Positions 18,215 to 28,870 of a stretch of DNA of 64,000 bases are shown here, piece after piece. A program made the translations under genes and the position numbers. Below the pieces are notes generated by a model. It searched no databases. It saw only the letters and a program-made list of their open reading frames with translations, and was not told where the DNA came from. The stretch spans positions 730,421-794,420 of the forward strand of contig NZ_VUOC01000003.1 of NCBI RefSeq assembly GCF_008386695.1, in the 5' to 3' direction. Source of the stretch: Chitinophaga agrisoli (lineage in GTDB: Bacteria > Bacteroidota > Bacteroidia > Chitinophagales > Chitinophagaceae). How positions within the stretch are numbered: the first letter of the stretch is position 1; every line of letters starts with the position of its first letter.

Positions 18215-18228
18215 CTTAAGCAATTGAG
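18215..18228 (+). promoter_or_regulatory. Possible second operator upstream of susC
   Basis: The sequence CTTAAGCAATTGAG matches the candidate LacI operator at 16984-16997 in 11 of 14 positions. It sits about 180 bp before the SusC start in the 297-bp gap between lacI and susC. It is less symmetric than the first site. The rest of the gap shows no ORF; GATATTTG at about 18189-18196 is one mismatch from a -7 element. Confidence 0.3.
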
Positions 18229-18410
18229 GAGAGCCCGCATACTCATTAATAACCGAAATGTATGTACAAGAAAACCCGTGTGATTTTACTGTAAACCATT
18301 AACTATTACTGACGGAAGCTCTATTGTTTGTATGCCGTTGCTGGCATACCGCCCCGCTATGCACTTAATCAGTTTTTGACACCATTATAAAACCCTTTAA
18401 AACCACGACG

Positions 18411-21400
18411 ATGAAAAGATCGCTATTGCTATGTGCGTTTCTTTTATTGCTGGGCTACCATTTTACTGTAGCACAGGAGAAAAGGACCATTAAAGGCGCC
18501 GTGCAGGACCCGGCCGGCGCGCCCCTTCAGGGAGTTACTGTACAGGAAAAAGGTACCGGTAATGGTACTGTTACAGATGCAAAAGGCAGTTTTACCCTCC
18601 AGGCCCCGCCAATGGCCACACTTGTATTTTCTTACATTGGCTTTGCCCGCCAGGAAGTAGCGATAGGCGGGCAAAATTCCCTTACCGTTCAGCTATCGCC
18701 CGATACCAAAGGATTGGGAGAAGTGGTAGTAACGGCCCTGGGCATACAAAAAGAATCCGGTAAGCTGGGCTACGCCGTTAGCAAGGTGGGCGGCGAATTG
18801 ATGAACAAGGCCCGCGAAACCAACGTAGCTTACTCCCTGGAAGGCCGCGTAGCCGGTTTGAACGTAAGCGGCGTAAGCGGTGGCCCCGGCTCCTCTGCCC
18901 GTATTAACCTGCGGGGCATTACCAGTTTTAACGGCGGTTCCCCGTTGTTTGTAATTGATGGCGTACCCATGGATAATACTAACCGCGGTACTGCCGGACA
19001 GTATGGCGGCGCAGACAAAGGAGACGGTATCTCCAGTATTAACCCGGATGATATTGAGAACATGACCGTGCTGAAAGGCGCCACCGCAGCAGCTTTATAC
19101 GGCACCCGCGCATCAAACGGTGTGATCCTCATCACCACCAAGAGCGGTAAAAAAGGCAGCAAACTCTCAGTGGAGTATAATACCAACCTGCAGTTTGACC
19201 AGGTGGTGAATAACCTGGAATTCCAGGATGTATACGGGCAGGGTGCACAGAACCACCGGCCGGCAGATGCGGCCGCAGCCGCTGCCACCGGCATCAGCGC
19301 CTGGGGCGAAAAATTGGATGGCCGGCCCACGATACAGCTGGATGGAAAGGAATATCCTTACTCGCCGGTAAAGGACAACCTCCAGCAGTTCTACCGCGTA
19401 GCGCCCACCTTTACCAATACCATCGCCACCAGTGGCGGCTGGGAAACCGGCGCTTTCCGCCTCTCGCTCTCCAGCATGAACAACCAGTCCGTTCTGCGCA
19501 ACAGCGGTCTAAACCGCAAGTCCGTAAACCTAAACCTTAACCAGCAGGTAACGGATAAGCTGAAGATAACCGTTATGGCCAACTATGTAGATGAAGCCAT
19601 TAAAAACCGCCCCTGGTTAAGCGATTCGCCCATGAACCCTAACTACGGCATTAGCCTGCTGGCGCCTAACGTAAACCAGGCTGCCCTGCAACCGGGATAT
19701 GACCCCAGCAAGAACGGCGCAGAGGTCCTGTTCACGAATAATATATACACTACCAATCCCTGGTTTGTTGTAAACCAGTTTGTAAATAAGGTAAACCGCA
19801 AACGCCTCATCAGCGCCATTGCCGCCAGGTACGATTTTACAGACTGGTTATATGCGCAGGCCCGCGTAGGTTATGATCTGGCCAATGAGAACTATCTTAC
19901 CGTAGAGCCCTGGGGCACCGCCTACAGCAGCGGCGGCACCGGCCGTTTGAACGATCTTTCCAAAAGGCAGATCTCCGAACTGAACACGGATGTGCTGGTG
20001 GGCGCCCGCAGATCCATCACCCAGGACCTGGAACTGGACGTATCCGTAGGCGCTAATGACCGCAAATGGGTAGACCAGACCGTGGGTATGAACGGCAGCC
20101 AGTTCATCATCCCTTACCTGTATGTGCCGGCTAACCTTACCAATCTGGCCTCCAATTATCTTTATAAAGAACTAGAAACACATTCCGCTTACTACACGGC
20201 AGACTTTACCTATAAAGGCTTCCTGAATATAGGTACCACCGGCCGGTATGATGTATTCTCCACTTTGCCCAGCAGCAACCGGGGGATCTTTACGCCTTCT
20301 GTAACCGGTAGCTTTATCTTTTCTGAGTTAACGCATTTACCGGCACTGAGCTACGGTAAACTGCGCGCCTCTTATGCACAAACAAGCGGCGAAGCGGAGC
20401 CTTATAAAACACAGCAATATTATAAGATCTCTAATACCATTAATGGCGTACCATTAGGCACATTTGACGATAATAAGTATAACCCGGATATAAGACCCTA
20501 CCGTTTAAAGGAATTTGAGATAGGTACGGAGCTGAAGTTCTTCACCAACCGCCTGGGATTGGATGTATCCTATTTCCGCCGGCAAACAGATGGGGAGATC
20601 ATCTCCGCTTCCATCTCTAACGCATCCGGTTTTACCACGCAAACGCTGAACCTGGGCGCCACCCGTAACAGTGGGGTAGAGGTGATGCTGACCGGCACGC
20701 CGGTACAAACGCACGCTTTTGCCTGGAACGTTTCCTTTAACATTACCAAGGTAACAAACCTGGTAGTGGATATTGACGGCACGGATAACCCGGCGCCGGT
20801 TACCCTCACCGCTTACCGCCCCGGTAATGCCAACGTAGCTATTGTGAAAGGGTTGCCTATGGCCCAGATCATGGCATATGATTACAAACGGGATGCCCAG
20901 GGTAATGTAGTAATAGGCGATAACGGCATACCGGAAAGAGGGCCGCTGCAACCTATGGGCTCTGCCATACCCAATGTGTTTGGCGGCTTAAGCAATGATT
21001 TCACGTACAAGAACTTTAACCTCTCTTTCCTTATCGATTTCAAATACAACAATAAGGTACTCTCCGCCACCAACTATTATTCCATTGCAGACGGTTTAAA
21101 CAAGTTAACGCTGGAAGGCCGTGAAGAGGGCATAGTAGCAGCCGGTGTAACGGAGAACGGCGCTAAGAATAACAAGAATGTTGCCGCCTATAATTACTAT
21201 CCGCTGCTGGCGCAGAACATTTCGGCCCTGTCTGTATTCGACGGCAGCTTTATTAAGCTGCGGCAGGTAACGCTGGGGTATAGCTTCCCGGAAGCATGGT
21301 TTAGCCATACGCCGTTCCAGTCTATCAGTATTTCGCTGGTGGGCAGGAACCTATGGACGCTGATGAAGCGTACACCCAATATTGACCCGGAAGCAGGTTT

Positions 21401-21494
21401 CTCCTCAGACATTAAGGCCGCTGGCCTGGAAGGCGGTAATCTGCCCGCATTGCGTACATATGGCGTGAACGTGAACTTTAAATTTAAAAAGTAG
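18411..21494 (+). CDS. SusC/RagA family TonB-linked outer membrane transporter
   Basis: 1027 residues. The signal peptide ends at about residue 21 (TVAQ). A carboxypeptidase-D-like domain follows at about 24-95, then LGEVVVTALGI as the TonB-box region, a plug with SPLFVIDGVPMDN and SNGVILITTKSG, and the barrel. There is no STN domain, so it should not signal through FecR; that fits its position beside a LacI-type regulator. It forms an import pair with the SusD two bases downstream. Its N-terminus is closely similar to that of the next SusC (23905), suggesting duplication. Confidence 0.96.
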   Translation: MKRSLLLCAFLLLLGYHFTVAQEKRTIKGAVQDPAGAPLQGVTVQEKGTGNGTVTDAKGSFTLQAPPMATLVFSYIGFARQEVAIGGQNSLTVQLSPDTKGLGEVVVTALGIQKESGKLGYAVSKVGGELMNKARETNVAYSLEGRVAGLNVSGVSGGPGSSARINLRGITSFNGGSPLFVIDGVPMDNTNRGTAGQYGGADKGDGISSINPDDIENMTVLKGATAAALYGTRASNGVILITTKSGKKGSKLSVEYNTNLQFDQVVNNLEFQDVYGQGAQNHRPADAAAAAATGISAWGEKLDGRPTIQLDGKEYPYSPVKDNLQQFYRVAPTFTNTIATSGGWETGAFRLSLSSMNNQSVLRNSGLNRKSVNLNLNQQVTDKLKITVMANYVDEAIKNRPWLSDSPMNPNYGISLLAPNVNQAALQPGYDPSKNGAEVLFTNNIYTTNPWFVVNQFVNKVNRKRLISAIAARYDFTDWLYAQARVGYDLANENYLTVEPWGTAYSSGGTGRLNDLSKRQISELNTDVLVGARRSITQDLELDVSVGANDRKWVDQTVGMNGSQFIIPYLYVPANLTNLASNYLYKELETHSAYYTADFTYKGFLNIGTTGRYDVFSTLPSSNRGIFTPSVTGSFIFSELTHLPALSYGKLRASYAQTSGEAEPYKTQQYYKISNTINGVPLGTFDDNKYNPDIRPYRLKEFEIGTELKFFTNRLGLDVSYFRRQTDGEIISASISNASGFTTQTLNLGATRNSGVEVMLTGTPVQTHAFAWNVSFNITKVTNLVVDIDGTDNPAPVTLTAYRPGNANVAIVKGLPMAQIMAYDYKRDAQGNVVIGDNGIPERGPLQPMGSAIPNVFGGLSNDFTYKNFNLSFLIDFKYNNKVLSATNYYSIADGLNKLTLEGREEGIVAAGVTENGAKNNKNVAAYNYYPLLAQNISALSVFDGSFIKLRQVTLGYSFPEAWFSHTPFQSISISLVGRNLWTLMKRTPNIDPEAGFSSDIKAAGLEGGNLPALRTYGVNVNFKFKK

Positions 21495-21496
21495 AA

Positions 21497-23080
21497 ATGA
21501 ATATGAAACAACTACTCTTATATACCGGCTTGTTGTTGCTCATGCTGCAAACAGCCTGCACAAAGAAATTTGATGAGATCAATACAGACCCTACCCAGGG
21601 CACGGAAGAGAATTTTGATCCCAACTCGCTGCTGAGTTTTGCCCAATACAGCTTTGCCAGCCCGGGGTATTCGCAGCTGCTGTATCCAAGTACCAGCATG
21701 CAGGTATTGGCCTCTACCTTTAACTATTATGGCAATGGCGATAAGTATGTGAATACAGGTGGCACCATTGGTTACCAGGGCCTGATCTTTACAGAATGTT
21801 ACGCCAACTCCAGCAGGATCTATGAGATGATGCGCCTTACAAAGGATAAAAACATAAACCTCTATAACATTGGCAAGATCATGTATGTGCTGATCCTGCA
21901 GCGCTGCACAGATGCTTATGGCGATGTGCCTTACACAGAGGCCAACCGCGCTAAAGAAGGCATTACCAAACCTAAGTATGACAGGCAGGAGGATATCTAC
22001 CACCTGATGCTGCAACAGCTGGATACCGCCATTCAGGCGCTGGACCCTGCACAACCCAGGCCTACCAATGATCTTTTCTATAAAGGGGATCTTACCAAAT
22101 GGAAACGCTTTGGCTATTCCCTGATGTTGCGGATAGCTATGCGGCTTACTAAAATAGATGCGGTTACTGCGCGCACCTGGGCAGAAAAAGCCGCTGCAGG
22201 CGGCACCCTTTCCGGCGTGGGTGACAATGCTTTTGTGATCTGTGATGTAAGCAAGGCTCAGGATAATACCTCAAATGCAATGCTTACCGGCAATGATTTC
22301 CGGGAGCTGCGCTGGAGCAAGACCTTTATAGATTTCTTACGCAGTACCAATGACCCGCGGCTGGGCGTTGTAGGGGAAGTGTCTTTACCCGGCCTGGCTA
22401 ATAATGGCAATCAGGGACTTACCGGCGATACCTCCGCAGCCGCGCAGTTAGGTTTGCCAAATGGGTACGATCTGCTGGGCGGCGACACAGATATACGCGA
22501 CCGGGCAGATTATCCCGGTGGTACAGGTACCGGCACGGATGTAGCACCCTTAGGTAAATATTCCCGCCCACGGGTAAATGTGTTCATGAAACGGAACGGG
22601 ACGGATTTTGTGCTTACTTATGCAGAGTCTGAGTTGCTGCTGGCAGAAGCCAAAGCAAGAAATTGGGATGTGCCCGGCGCTGCCGCACAACATTATGCCA
22701 ATGGAGTAGGGGGCGCTATGCAACAAATGGCGCAGTTTGATGCTGCCGCCGCCATATCTGCTGATGCGATACAAAGATACGTAGGTACGCATACGTTAGA
22801 TATGTCTTCTTTGGAGGCATCGCTGGAAATGATCAACACCCAGTATTGGGCCGCAACCATTTTCAATTTTGTTGAAACATGGAGCAACTGGCGGCGTTCC
22901 GGGTACCCCCGGCTTACGCCGGTAAACTACCCGGGTAATATAACGGGTGGCGTTATTCCACGGCGTATGATCTACCTGGCGTCTGAGCAATTGAATAATG
23001 GAGATCATTACCGTGCGGGAGTAAGTACGTTAACGCCTGCTGCTGACCTGCTGACTTCGCGGGTATGGTGGGATAAATAG
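21497..23080 (+). CDS. SusD/RagB family lipoprotein
   Basis: 527 residues. A lipoprotein signal ends LLMLQTAC with Cys at residue 21; a second ATG two codons in (21503) is equally possible as start. The mature protein begins CTKKFDEINTDPTQ, and FYKGDLTKWKRFGYSLMLRI is a block common in this SusD subgroup. The gene starts 2 bp after the susC stop, so the two are translationally close. It is the surface glycan-binding partner of the SusC. The ligand is unknown. Confidence 0.94.
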   Translation: MNMKQLLLYTGLLLLMLQTACTKKFDEINTDPTQGTEENFDPNSLLSFAQYSFASPGYSQLLYPSTSMQVLASTFNYYGNGDKYVNTGGTIGYQGLIFTECYANSSRIYEMMRLTKDKNINLYNIGKIMYVLILQRCTDAYGDVPYTEANRAKEGITKPKYDRQEDIYHLMLQQLDTAIQALDPAQPRPTNDLFYKGDLTKWKRFGYSLMLRIAMRLTKIDAVTARTWAEKAAAGGTLSGVGDNAFVICDVSKAQDNTSNAMLTGNDFRELRWSKTFIDFLRSTNDPRLGVVGEVSLPGLANNGNQGLTGDTSAAAQLGLPNGYDLLGGDTDIRDRADYPGGTGTGTDVAPLGKYSRPRVNVFMKRNGTDFVLTYAESELLLAEAKARNWDVPGAAAQHYANGVGGAMQQMAQFDAAAAISADAIQRYVGTHTLDMSSLEASLEMINTQYWAATIFNFVETWSNWRRSGYPRLTPVNYPGNITGGVIPRRMIYLASEQLNNGDHYRAGVSTLTPAADLLTSRVWWDK

Positions 23081-23115
23081 CGCGATCTTAAATTTTATAT
23101 AATAATTAACAACAC

Positions 23116-23196
23116 ATCCATAGCTTGCACATGTAACCAAAACGCATATACTTATGTTATATTGGTGTGCGCGTATTTGCAGGCTATGGATTTTTT
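23116..23196 (+). terminator. Long-loop hairpin with U-run after susD
   Basis: The arm ATCCATAGCTTGCA (23116-23129) pairs with TGCAGGCTATGGAT (23178-23191) with one G-U pair, around a 48-nt loop, and is followed by TTTTTT. It begins 36 bp after the SusD stop and is the likely end of the LacI-linked operon. The loop is long for a simple terminator and could hold an inner hairpin. Confidence 0.5.
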
Positions 23197-23904
23197 ATGA
23201 GCTAAAACCGGTCTTTTATTTTAGCAAAAAAATCCCCCGTTTTGACTATTTTATTGAAAATGACAGCTTAGTGTTGTGAAATATAAAAATTTTATCTATG
23301 TTTGAGATTAATAAGTGACTGTGTAATAACCAGTGATCAATAGATAAAACTATTTCAATATAAGTTTATGTAACTACTTGTATTGTCCTTATATTAGTAC
23401 CTGCCGTGGAGGCGGGAAAAAACTGCCACTTGGGCAGGTTCTGGAAATGTAGATGTTTTGGATGGGACACAAGATTAAACCCAAAGGGACAATGGTAGAA
23501 ATATTACGATGTTTTTTACTATTATTCAATAAATTACTATATTACATCTAAGATTACAAAGCTTTTTTTATAAAAAATTCTATACCGTGGATAGCCGTTG
23601 AGGGACTGTAAAAAGCAGCGTGACAGCGGGATATCCCTTTATGAAACCTTTTGAAAACCTATTTTGAAACCTATGGAACAATTTGACACAACGCCTTAAA
23701 GACATCACTGAGTGATCAGTGAGCAGTAATTATTCCTTATACCTTGTATCGCGAACCATCCGGTTACGGCGCCTATATCGTTATTGAATAAATATTGTAT
23801 GAAAACCGTTATCCCCCGCCGTGGGATAGTTATAACTATGCCAGTTTCTCATTCAATTAATCGCTTTAACACTATAGTAATTAATCTAACTAAAAAACAG
23901 TAAA
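23197..23904. other. AT-rich non-coding stretch before the second plus-strand SusC
   Basis: About 700 bp without a credible ORF on either strand. It must contain the promoter of the next SusC/D pair, but no perfect TAnnTTTG with a -33 partner was found. One GC-rich hairpin stands out at 23399-23439: ACCTGCC with GTGG on one side pairs with CCAC and GGCAGGT on the other, with a 3-nt bulge. No regulator gene is adjacent, so control of the pair is unknown. Confidence 0.4.
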
Positions 23905-26900
23905 ATGAAAAGATCGCTCCTCGTATGCGCGGTACTTTTTCTGTTGTGTGCGAACTTTGTTTTAGCACAGGAAAAGAAAACGGTAGCCGGTATCGTGCAG
24001 GATGAAAAAGGCCTCCCGCTGGTGGGCGTGAGTATCCAGGAAAAGGGTAGCAATACCAACGGTACCCTCACGGACGCCAATGGTACCTTTAAATTAAGTG
24101 TGAGCACAGATGCTACGCTCCTTTTTACTTATGTAGGTTACATGCGCCAGGAAGTTCCGCTGAATGGCCGTGTTTCCCTGGCTATGAAAATGATGCCGGA
24201 TAGCAAAGGTCTGAATGAGATCGTGGTAACGGCTTTGGGTATCAAACGCGAACGCCGTAAACTGGGGTATGCGATTGCCAACGTATCCGGTGAGGATATG
24301 ATCAAGGCGTCCCCTACCAACTTTGGTTCCGCACTGTATGGCCGGGCCGCCGGTGTTAGCGTACAAAGCGCTCCCGGTGGTGCTACCAGTGCGGTGATCC
24401 TGAAGATCAGGGGCGTGAACACCCTGAACGGTGATAACCAGCCGCTGATCGTAGTGGACGGTGTGCCCATCAGGAACGATGCCAACTTTAACAGCACTAC
24501 TCTAAACAGCCAGTACGACCGTATTCGTGGCAACAGCTTGCTGGATATCAACCCTGAAAATATCCAGGACGTGAGCATCCTGAAAGGCGCTGCTGCAACC
24601 GCCCTGTATGGTTCCAACGGTTCCAACGGCGTGGTACTGATCACTACCAAACAAGGTACAAGAAGGCAGGGCATTGGCGTTGACTTTAACTATTCATATG
24701 GCATGGAAAAAGTAGCCTTCCTGCCGGAATACCAGACTAGCTATGGTCCTGGCTACGGCCGTAATGATAACCCCGCCGGTTATGACAAAGACGGTTGGTC
24801 CAATGCGGATGTAAACGGAGACGGTAAGCCCGATCTTACGCCATTCTTTGGTGCATATTCTCAGTTTGGTCCTAAGTTTGACGGTCGCGATTTTTACTAT
24901 TGGGACGGAACAACGCGTAAATACCAGGCGCATCCTGACAACTGGAAAAAATTCTATCGTACAGGCGGCAGCTCTATCGCCAATGTGGCTATTAACAGCG
25001 CAAATGAGAGAGGAAGTATCCGTTTCTCCTATACCCGTAACGATTATAAGGGTATACAGCTGAATAGCAAGCAGGAAAAAAATACATTCAACCTGAACAC
25101 CTCTTATAAAATAACACCTAAATTAACTACAGATTTCGTTGTTAACTACGTGAACGAGTTTGTACATAACCGGCCAGACCAGATACACTCAATGACTGGT
25201 AGCTACGGCGGTTTTGTGAGCCCGGCTGATGATATGGATGTGTTCTTCAATAAGTATAAAACCAGCAAGGGATATAAATTTGCGCCATATGATAATACAG
25301 CGCTCGATCCCGAAGAAGCGCTTAAATACAGATCAAGGACAGATCTGCTGAGCTGGATGTGGAACCAACTGCAGAACAGCTATGATGAAAGAACAAACCG
25401 TGTAGTGTCCAGCGCTACCGTTAGCTATGAAATAAACAAGAATATAAAGGTGCGTGGCCGTTTTGGTAACGACTTTACCGGTTACGGATCTGAGCAGAAG
25501 AACTACGCGGAATACCCGCTGGCCTTCGGCGCTTCCGGCGCATATGCGGTGGCCAACAACCAGTATAATATTTCTTATGCGGACCTGTTAGCCACTTATA
25601 ATAAGGAGTTTTCTCCTAAGTTTGGCTTAAGCTTCAGTGCGGGTTATCAGGCACGCCGTGAAGACAAAAGATATAACTATGCCAGTACAAGGGATGGTCT
25701 GATTGAAGAGAACTGGTTCACTATTAACGCTTCTAAGAGTCCCATTAATCCTAATAACGACTTCTTTGGGACTTCCAGGACTTCTTACCTGCAGGACGGT
25801 ATCTTTGGTATCCTGGGTTTAAGCTATCGCAACTTCCTGTTCCTGGAAGCCACAGAGCGCTACGAAAGGATCTCTACCCTGGCGCCCGGGCATAATGCTT
25901 ATTTCTATCCCAGCGTAAGCCTTTCCTTTGAATTAAGTAAGGCTTTACACATGCCGCGGATGGTTGACTACAGCAAATTACGCCTGTCTTATGGTGTGGC
26001 TGCAACGCCTCCTGATCTGTATAAGGCAAATATCGTGTATAGCGGTACCCCGGTTAATGGTGTAGCTATGCTGTATCCGCCTTCTCAATATGGCAACAAT
26101 GATCTGGAGCCTGAGTTTAAGCACGAGTTTGAAGTGGGTTGGGAAACCAAAATGTTTGAAAACCGTTTCGGGTTTGACTTCTCTTTCTATAACAGCGTAA
26201 TCAAAGGACAGATCGTTAACTTGACTGTACCTACCACCGTAGGCGCTCGCTCTATCTGGCAGAACGTAGGTGATCTGGGTAACCAAGGCCTTGAGCTGGC
26301 TATTTATGGTACGCCCATTGCCAAGAAGAATTTTGATTGGAGCGTGCGCGGCAATCTGGGCTTTAACCAAAACAAGCTGAAGAGCCTCCGTTCCGGTGTT
26401 GACCAAATGCGCCTCACTACCGGTGATCTTCCTGATGGTGGTTCATTTGATATTGTTGCGAATGTGGGACAGGCAGCTGGCGACATCATGGTTCGTCCAT
26501 TCAAAAAAGATGCACAAGGTCAGTTCATCACTGATGCGCAAGGTTTTTATATAACAGACTTTACCAGGTATGAGAAAGCTGGCAACATTCAGCCCAAAAT
26601 GACTGGCGGTATTGCTAATACTATCCGTTACAAGAACTGGAGCCTGGACTTCCTGGTAGATTTCCGTTGGGGTGGTCAGATGCTTTCTCTCAGTAACTTC
26701 TACAACACAGGCGCCGGTATGTTCAAGAGCACTATGAAGTACCGTGATGAAGCCAATGGCGGTATCACCTACTATGAAGATGCAACCGGTAACAGAACCC
26801 GTATGGACAAAGGCGCTTCCGCACCCGCAGGTGCCACTGTATTCCATGACGGTGTGGTGCTGGATGGTGTAGACGAAAATGGCAAAAAGAATGAGAAGAT

Positions 26901-27240
26901 CCTGACTGCGGCGCAATATTACGTGTATACCTTCCAATGGGGTAACTACGCCAGTAACGCAACCATGAACTCGTATTCCAATGCTGTATACGACAACAAC
27001 TTCATTAAATTCCGTGAGTTCTCCTTGAACTACACACTGCCGGTAGGGATGCTTAGCAAACTGAAAATACAAAAGTTGACAGTGGGCATTTTTGGCCGCA
27101 ACCTTTTCTACTTCTACAAGACACTGCCTAACCTGGATCCTGAAGCTGGTATTGGTAGCAGTTTCGTGACACAGGGTGTAGAAAGCGGCACCATGGCGCC
27201 TACCCGCACTTTAGGAGCAAATCTGAGACTGAGCTTTTAA
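23905..27240 (+). CDS. SusC/RagA family TonB-linked outer membrane transporter
   Basis: 1111 residues. The signal peptide ends at about residue 21 (VLAQ). The carboxypeptidase-D-like domain is at about 24-95, the TonB-box region is LNEIVVTALGIKRERRK, and the plug has NQPLIVVDGVPI and SNGVVLITTKQG, followed by the barrel ending in LRLSF. There is no STN domain. The first 20 residues are largely the same as in the SusC at 18411, but the barrels differ in length and detail. It forms a pair with the SusD 25 bp downstream. Codon choice appears less GC-rich than the neighbouring pair. Confidence 0.96.
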   Translation: MKRSLLVCAVLFLLCANFVLAQEKKTVAGIVQDEKGLPLVGVSIQEKGSNTNGTLTDANGTFKLSVSTDATLLFTYVGYMRQEVPLNGRVSLAMKMMPDSKGLNEIVVTALGIKRERRKLGYAIANVSGEDMIKASPTNFGSALYGRAAGVSVQSAPGGATSAVILKIRGVNTLNGDNQPLIVVDGVPIRNDANFNSTTLNSQYDRIRGNSLLDINPENIQDVSILKGAAATALYGSNGSNGVVLITTKQGTRRQGIGVDFNYSYGMEKVAFLPEYQTSYGPGYGRNDNPAGYDKDGWSNADVNGDGKPDLTPFFGAYSQFGPKFDGRDFYYWDGTTRKYQAHPDNWKKFYRTGGSSIANVAINSANERGSIRFSYTRNDYKGIQLNSKQEKNTFNLNTSYKITPKLTTDFVVNYVNEFVHNRPDQIHSMTGSYGGFVSPADDMDVFFNKYKTSKGYKFAPYDNTALDPEEALKYRSRTDLLSWMWNQLQNSYDERTNRVVSSATVSYEINKNIKVRGRFGNDFTGYGSEQKNYAEYPLAFGASGAYAVANNQYNISYADLLATYNKEFSPKFGLSFSAGYQARREDKRYNYASTRDGLIEENWFTINASKSPINPNNDFFGTSRTSYLQDGIFGILGLSYRNFLFLEATERYERISTLAPGHNAYFYPSVSLSFELSKALHMPRMVDYSKLRLSYGVAATPPDLYKANIVYSGTPVNGVAMLYPPSQYGNNDLEPEFKHEFEVGWETKMFENRFGFDFSFYNSVIKGQIVNLTVPTTVGARSIWQNVGDLGNQGLELAIYGTPIAKKNFDWSVRGNLGFNQNKLKSLRSGVDQMRLTTGDLPDGGSFDIVANVGQAAGDIMVRPFKKDAQGQFITDAQGFYITDFTRYEKAGNIQPKMTGGIANTIRYKNWSLDFLVDFRWGGQMLSLSNFYNTGAGMFKSTMKYRDEANGGITYYEDATGNRTRMDKGASAPAGATVFHDGVVLDGVDENGKKNEKILTAAQYYVYTFQWGNYASNATMNSYSNAVYDNNFIKFREFSLNYTLPVGMLSKLKIQKLTVGIFGRNLFYFYKTLPNLDPEAGIGSSFVTQGVESGTMAPTRTLGANLRLSF

Positions 27241-27265
27241 TTGAACCAGCTTAAAACTGAAAAAA

Positions 27266-28837
27266 ATGAAGAAGAATATATTGATCATATTAATGCTGGT
27301 ACCGGTATTAGGCTTCATTGCCTCATGCAAAAAGTCGTCGTTCGAAGACAGGTACCTGAACCCCGAAAAGACTACCAACGGTACTATTGACGGGCTGTAC
27401 ACCGGTCTGTTCCGCAATAGGCGTATTGTGCCGGATTACTGGAATGTATTTACGTTCATGACCGGACAGATGGGTATATACACGCAAACAGTAGGCGTTC
27501 CCACTACCAACAAGATGTACGAACAGGCGGTTGCTTTCGCTGAACAACGCTGGGATGATTTCTACGCTTCTCCGGACGGTAACTGGACAGCGCCTATCTC
27601 CAGCTACCGCGAAATGGAAAAGCTGTATAAAGACCTTTCCGATGTTGAAAAAGACGGCTACCTGTTACTGATGGAGACCGGAAAAGTATTTTTGCTTGAC
27701 CAGGCTACACAGATGGTAGACTTTTACGGAGATATACCTTTCAGCAAGGCAGGTTCTCTGAACACCAACGGAACCGTGGATTTGCCTAGCTATGACAATG
27801 GCGCAGATGTTTATGACACCGCCCTGGTAAATTTAAAACGCATCAGCAACTGGCTGGCTACCGTACAGCCGCAGCAATTCTATCTTAGTAAACTGGCCAA
27901 ACAGGATATCGTGTACAAGGGCGATCTGCAGAAATGGCGCAGGTATACCAATTCCCTGATCTTACGCCTGGCTATGCGCATCTCTTACGTGGATGAACCG
28001 AAGGCTAAATCTTATATACAGGAAATAATGGGTGATCCTACCCGTTACCCGGTGATAGACGGTAATGCGGACAATGCGTTGGTTACTACAGGCTCTACAG
28101 ACCTGCTTACCATACTGGATGGTTCACAAGGCGCTTTTGTAAACGGCCATAATGTGGCGCCTGGTTACCTGGTGGATTCACTGTGGAAGCCTTCCGGAGA
28201 TCCCCGCTTAAGGATTGTATATGCCCTGAACAAAAATGGCCAGTACCAGGGTCTTCCTGTGTCTTTACCTTTCGCGCAGCAGCAGGCGATGATCAGCAAC
28301 CAGCTGGTATCTACGCTTGATACGGTTACTTTTGTTAAAAATCAGAGAGTGCCGGGAATCATTATGGCGGCCGCAGAAGTAAACTTCCTGAAAGCGGAAG
28401 CTGCTGAAAGATGGGGCTTCACCGGTGGAACCGCCAAATCGTTCTACGAAAACGGGATCAAACAATCCATCGAACTCTATTATTCGATACATACTAACAG
28501 TTCAGATCCGGGCACCCGGGAAACACCGATCACCGGTGCGGAAATTGCCCTGCTGCTCACCAATGCTAAAGTGGCATATGGCACTGATAATTTGAACAAG
28601 ATCGCCACCCAGAAATGGGCAGATTTTGGCTTGTTCCAGAACACACAAGCCTGGGCAGAAATGAGAAGGACCGGCTTCCCCAAGCTGACGTTTGCGACAG
28701 ATCCGGGTACTACGCAAGTGCCATCACCGGCATACCGCTTGCTGTATCCTACCAAAGAGGTAGCTATGAACGCAAAAAATTATGCTGCCGTGGCTGATAA
28801 GGACAAACCTTTCTCTAAGGTATTCTGGATGAGATAA
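27266..28837 (+). CDS. SusD/RagB family lipoprotein
   Basis: 523 residues. A lipoprotein signal ends LGFIASC with Cys at residue 21. The start of the mature protein, CKKSSFEDRYLNPEKTT, and the C-terminal NTQAWAEMRRTGFPKLTF are typical of the SusD/RagB family. It is the last gene of a two-gene operon closed by a strong terminator. It binds an unknown substrate for the SusC upstream. Confidence 0.94.
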   Translation: MKKNILIILMLVPVLGFIASCKKSSFEDRYLNPEKTTNGTIDGLYTGLFRNRRIVPDYWNVFTFMTGQMGIYTQTVGVPTTNKMYEQAVAFAEQRWDDFYASPDGNWTAPISSYREMEKLYKDLSDVEKDGYLLLMETGKVFLLDQATQMVDFYGDIPFSKAGSLNTNGTVDLPSYDNGADVYDTALVNLKRISNWLATVQPQQFYLSKLAKQDIVYKGDLQKWRRYTNSLILRLAMRISYVDEPKAKSYIQEIMGDPTRYPVIDGNADNALVTTGSTDLLTILDGSQGAFVNGHNVAPGYLVDSLWKPSGDPRLRIVYALNKNGQYQGLPVSLPFAQQQAMISNQLVSTLDTVTFVKNQRVPGIIMAAAEVNFLKAEAAERWGFTGGTAKSFYENGIKQSIELYYSIHTNSSDPGTRETPITGAEIALLLTNAKVAYGTDNLNKIATQKWADFGLFQNTQAWAEMRRTGFPKLTFATDPGTTQVPSPAYRLLYPTKEVAMNAKNYAAVADKDKPFSKVFWMR

Positions 28838-28870
28838 ACGATATTGCTGTCATATAGCAACAGATATAAG

